Below, piece by piece: positions 49,713-52,938 of a stretch of 52,938 nt of DNA; positions within the stretch are counted from its first letter, which is position 1; every line of letters starts with the position of its first letter. Source of the DNA: Patescibacteria group bacterium (GTDB taxonomy: Bacteria > Patescibacteriota > Patescibacteriia > Magasanikbacterales > GWA2-37-8); contig JAQWDH010000007.1 in the NCBI GenBank assembly GCA_028705565.1, positions 1-52,938 of the forward strand, written 5' to 3'. The notes beneath the pieces were generated by a model. That model saw nothing but the letters and a program-made list of their open reading frames with translations. It made no database searches and had not been told where the DNA came from. The translations under genes and the position numbers were made by a program.

Positions 49713-52700
49713 ATGAAGGTAGAAACTCGGATAGGGAACGCGAGAAAAAAGTCCCGAATTTTTTTGATATTTGGGATAATTTTGTTATCCATAATTTGTT
49801 TTTGCGTTTTTGATTTTGGAGGAAAAGCGCGAGCCGCGAGCGCGCCGGCGATTATCACTTATCAAGGAAAATTGCTTATCAGCAACGCCGCGGCAACCAC
49901 CACGCAAAACATGTATTTTATTTTGTATGACGCGGCGAGCGGCGGGAACATACTTTATTCAGCAGGCGGAACTTCTTTGTCGCCAAGCTACATCAGCGTT
50001 ACTCCGACTTCAGGATTATTCAGCGTTGATATAGGCGGTTCAAGCACGAACGCGTTGGACGAAAATATTTTTAAAGATAACGCGACGGTTTATTTGGAAG
50101 TTCGCGTCGGAAGCGAAACATTATCTCCGCGCAAAAGAATTACTTCTGTTCCTTACGCTTTCAACGCGAAATATTTGGATGGTGTCGGAACAAACACGGT
50201 ATCGTCTTCAACTTACATTCCTGTTTCCAACAGCGCGGGCGATTTTAATTTCAGGACCACCACGATTTCCAGCTCAACCGCGTACACGGCGAACATCGGA
50301 AGTTTGACCGTTTCAAGCAGTTTGAATCTGCCGACTGGAAGTTTAACAAACACAATGCTCGCCGGCAGTATTAGCGATGACAAACTTTTACAAATTACAA
50401 CAAACGATAAAGTCGCGTCATCGTCTTTGGTTGACAGGAATGTTATAGCGTTTTTAAATCAGGATGAAACAGTATCCGGTCTTTGGACTTTTTCCGCCAC
50501 TACCACTTTCGCCACATCAACGTTTACATCATCAACAATTTCCACTGCGAATGTTTCTAACCTATTTGTTTTAAACGGAGTTTCTTTGCCTGACAATTCC
50601 ATCACCGACGCGATGGTCGCGAACACAATCACAGTGTCAAATTATTTGCCTTTGGCTGGAGGAACAATGGCTGGAAATATCGCAGTGGGAGGCAACAGTA
50701 TTACCGGACTTACGGATTTGACAGTGAGCGGAAATTATTTTGTTTCCGACGGTTCAACCACTTCTACTCTCACAAAAAATTCTTTAACAATCGCGAAAGA
50801 TTCTTCCAACGCGTTGGGAAAGTTTTATATTGACGCTTCAGGAAATGTCTCCGTGAGCGGCACAATTTTTACTAATAATTATTTGGCTGACGCGAAAGAA
50901 ATTTTTTCAACCAGCAATGGCGAATGGAATTGGGCGATAGGGACGGATTATGATGACAGTGGCAAATTCAAAATTTCTTCCTCAACTGATTTGGGAACAG
51001 AAGACAGATTTACGATTGACAACAGCGGTCAAGTCGGAATCGGCGCGACTTCGCCAACTGCAATGTTGCACATAAGTAAAAGCGACCCGATGCCTTCCGG
51101 ATACTATGATTTATTAAGATTAGGAGTATCCGGTGTGCCAATTTCGGAAACCGGCGCGAGAATAATTTTAGAATCTTCCAGTTCCGGAGTTGGAAGACAA
51201 GCGGAAATTATCGGAGTTTCTGAGTCAGGATTGAGCGCGGGCGCTTTGATATTTAGAACGCACGACAACACAATGTCCGCTGATGCTACCGAGCGTATGA
51301 GAATTGATTCTGTCGGCAATGTAGGCATTGGCAATTCCGATCCATCCGCAAAGCTTACAATTTCAGGAGGGAATCTTTCAGTCGGAAGCAATTCCGCAAC
51401 ATCAACTTTAACTGGAACAACTTTTTCAACTGGAATCGCGGATGGATACGGCGCCGGAAAGTTTTATGTGGACGCGGATGGAAACGTGAGCGCGAGTGGA
51501 ACATTGGGAATTTTTGGAGATGTTATTTTTTATTCTGATTTGGCTGTCACAGGCACATCCACTTTTACAACCACAACGGCGGCTTCATCAACAATTACAA
51601 ATTTAAACGGTAATTTAGCATATCTCACAACCGTAAATTCAAACTCGGTTGTCGCGGAATCAATCACTTTAAACGGAGTGACACAAACTGTTTGGCCGAG
51701 TGGAAGCGGAGGGGCTGGAAGTTGGTGGGCTACAACAACGAACAGTTTAATCGGATATCCGAATTTGGATGTCGGATATGCGGTTGTGATTGGCGCGAAC
51801 ACAACTTCCACTAACGCGAAATTTGAAGTGGTCGGCAATGCCAATATCCGTTCAGGAGTTTTATCCGTTGCGAGCGGCGGAACCGTAACATCCACATACA
51901 ACGCGAATACAATAATTTCAGGCAAAACTACAAATTATGATTTGGGCAAGTTTTATGTTGACAGTTCGGGCAACATCTCCGCCTCTGGCACCCTCAACTC
52001 CTACGGAGCCGCCACTTTAAGAAACGGCCTTACATTATCCGGAGCAGGATTAACAATGACCGGTTTAGACATCGGGACAGCATCAGCCAGAGCGGGAACA
52101 GGATACTGGACAACCGTGTCCTCAACCAATGGCCACTTCTCAACACTTAACGTAAGTTCAACTCTTTATCTTCCAAACAATTCCATTTTAGACGCATACC
52201 TTTCTTCCAATGTCCCTCTCATCAACGCGAACAACACCTTTACCGGCAACAACACTTTTTCAGCCACCACAACTTTCGCGACCTCAACATTTACATCGTC
52301 AACAATTTCAACGGCGAATGTTTCCAACCTGTTTGTTTTAAACGGAATTTCTTTGCCGGATAATTCCATCACCGACGCGATGGTCGCGAATACAATCACA
52401 GCGTCAAATTATTTGCCTTTGGCTGGAGGAATAATGGCTGGCAATATCGCAATGGGAGGCAACAGTATTACCGGACTTACGGATTTGACAGTGAGCGGAA
52501 ATTATTTCGTTTCTGATGGTTCAACCACGTCAACACTTACAAAAAATTCTTTAACAATCGCGAAAGATTCTTCCAACGCGTTGGGGAAGTTTTATGTTGA
52601 CAGTTCGGGCAACATCTCCGCCTCGGGCACACTCAACTCCTACGGAGCTGCCACTTTAAGAAACGGCCTTACATTATCCGGAGCAGGTTTAACAATGACC

Positions 52701-52938
52701 GGTTTAGACATCGGGACAGCATCAGCCAGAGCAGGGACAGGATATTGGACAACCGTGTCCTCAACCAATGGCCACTTCTCAACACTTAATGTAAGTTCAA
52801 CTCTTTATCTCCCAAACAATTCCATTTTAGACGCATACCTTTCTTCAAATGTCCCTCTTATCAACGCGAACAACACCTTTACCGGCAACAACACATTCTC
52901 AGGTTCAATCGTCTCGCCGCTTTCCATATCCGATGGGA
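49713..52938 (+). CDS. Tail-fibre-like repetitive surface protein, partial (runs off the window)
   Basis: 1,075 codons visible and no stop. A TM/signal segment (about 18-35) is followed by SAPAIITYQGKLL ... and ETLSPRKRITSVPYAFNAKYLDG, the collar-like N-terminal domain found in long Ser/Thr-rich surface proteins and phage-type fibres. Next come Ser/Thr-rich modules with PLAGGTMAGNIAVGGNSITGL (a phage tail-fibre motif) and GIGATSPTAMLHIS-type blocks that usually precede a chaperone endosialidase domain. The shaft is predicted to be a trimeric beta structure. The likely role is surface adhesion to a host or partner cell. The C-terminus and any endosialidase are outside the window. Confidence 0.75.
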   Translation, partial: MKVETRIGNARKKSRIFLIFGIILLSIICFCVFDFGGKARAASAPAIITYQGKLLISNAAATTTQNMYFILYDAASGGNILYSAGGTSLSPSYISVTPTSGLFSVDIGGSSTNALDENIFKDNATVYLEVRVGSETLSPRKRITSVPYAFNAKYLDGVGTNTVSSSTYIPVSNSAGDFNFRTTTISSSTAYTANIGSLTVSSSLNLPTGSLTNTMLAGSISDDKLLQITTNDKVASSSLVDRNVIAFLNQDETVSGLWTFSATTTFATSTFTSSTISTANVSNLFVLNGVSLPDNSITDAMVANTITVSNYLPLAGGTMAGNIAVGGNSITGLTDLTVSGNYFVSDGSTTSTLTKNSLTIAKDSSNALGKFYIDASGNVSVSGTIFTNNYLADAKEIFSTSNGEWNWAIGTDYDDSGKFKISSSTDLGTEDRFTIDNSGQVGIGATSPTAMLHISKSDPMPSGYYDLLRLGVSGVPISETGARIILESSSSGVGRQAEIIGVSESGLSAGALIFRTHDNTMSADATERMRIDSVGNVGIGNSDPSAKLTISGGNLSVGSNSATSTLTGTTFSTGIADGYGAGKFYVDADGNVSASGTLGIFGDVIFYSDLAVTGTSTFTTTTAASSTITNLNGNLAYLTTVNSNSVVAESITLNGVTQTVWPSGSGGAGSWWATTTNSLIGYPNLDVGYAVVIGANTTSTNAKFEVVGNANIRSGVLSVASGGTVTSTYNANTIISGKTTNYDLGKFYVDSSGNISASGTLNSYGAATLRNGLTLSGAGLTMTGLDIGTASARAGTGYWTTVSSTNGHFSTLNVSSTLYLPNNSILDAYLSSNVPLINANNTFTGNNTFSATTTFATSTFTSSTISTANVSNLFVLNGISLPDNSITDAMVANTITASNYLPLAGGIMAGNIAMGGNSITGLTDLTVSGNYFVSDGSTTSTLTKNSLTIAKDSSNALGKFYVDSSGNISASGTLNSYGAATLRNGLTLSGAGLTMTGLDIGTASARAGTGYWTTVSSTNGHFSTLNVSSTLYLPNNSILDAYLSSNVPLINANNTFTGNNTFSGSIVSPLSISDG
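50487..52607 (+). repeat. Module duplicated 1,767 bp apart within the repeat protein
   Basis: 50487-50840 and 52254-52607 are near-identical, encoding the TTTFATSTFTSSTISTANVS to SSNALGKFY block; the offset is exactly 589 codons. Confidence 0.8.
51960..52938 (+). repeat. Module duplicated 639 bp apart within the repeat protein
   Basis: 51960-52299 and 52599-52938 are near-identical (offset 639 bp, 213 codons). This module uses C-ending codons (AAC ATC TCC GCC), unlike the rest of the gene. Confidence 0.8.

Noticed and set aside
51104-51925. Minus-strand ORFs inside the fibre gene
   Set aside because: Low-complexity antisense frames of a Ser/Thr-rich CDS that is open throughout on the plus strand.

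Overview
The window looks like bacterial chromosome around a replication origin. It is AT-rich. TGA is used as a normal stop (for example comM and rnpA), so the code is the standard one. Three tRNA genes lack an encoded CCA end, and most housekeeping genes have weak or no Shine-Dalgarno sequence. The gene content (a RodZ-like protein with an Ig-like tail, PBP1A with an Ig-like tail, a stand-alone NadR-type adenylyltransferase, a H+-pyrophosphatase, large repeat-rich surface proteins) and the dense palindromic intergenic repeats best fit a Candidate Phyla Radiation (Patescibacteria, possibly Parcubacteria-like) genome. That placement is inference; no rRNA gene is present to confirm it.

Layout. 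1-16 kb: partial GIY-YIG gene, rodZ-like, ftsK, an O-antigen-ligase-like gene, a Na+/Ca2+ exchanger, a thiol-redox membrane fusion, a ZIP transporter, dksA-like, lspA, comM/yifB, PBP1A, a NadR-like adenylyltransferase, a radical SAM protein, a 3D-domain wall protein and a small membrane protein. 16-20 kb: origin block dnaN, oriC-like DNA, dnaA, then rpmH, rnpA and yidD. 20-27 kb: inositol-monophosphatase family, endonuclease IV, trigger factor, H+-PPase, LysM-M23 peptidase. 27-31 kb: SPFH-like lipoprotein, tRNA-Cys and a soluble FtsH-like AAA protease. 30-36 kb: polA, holA, rpsT, rmuC, tRNA-Arg, tRNA-Ala. 36-42 kb: an accessory stretch with a permease/ArsR pair, several unknown small proteins and two parS-type sites with heptamer arrays. 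42-53 kb: a cell-surface block with an O-antigen-ligase/TPR protein, a WxL-like pair, a 1,095-residue anchored multidomain protein and a tail-fibre-like repeat protein that runs off the window.

Two gene styles coexist. Housekeeping genes are packed and mostly lack SD sequences. A second set (radical SAM, 3D protein, small membrane proteins, SPFH lipoprotein, FtsH-like protein, the unknown genes at 36.5-40.9 kb) has SD sequences, and many members also have their own TTGACA promoter with a spacer of about 17 nt and a terminator hairpin. Palindromic repeats fill most gaps, and in two places they lie in frame inside genes (the ligase and polA).

Most noteworthy: (1) two parS-type sites (one canonical, one with a single change), each preceded at the same 1-nt distance by an array of degenerate GTCCATN heptamers; (2) a 61-bp structured element duplicated ahead of a 45-codon membrane ORF and a 292-aa unknown protein; (3) an FtsH-like protease without membrane helices, close to an SPFH-like lipoprotein; (4) repeats kept open in frame inside polA and the ligase gene.
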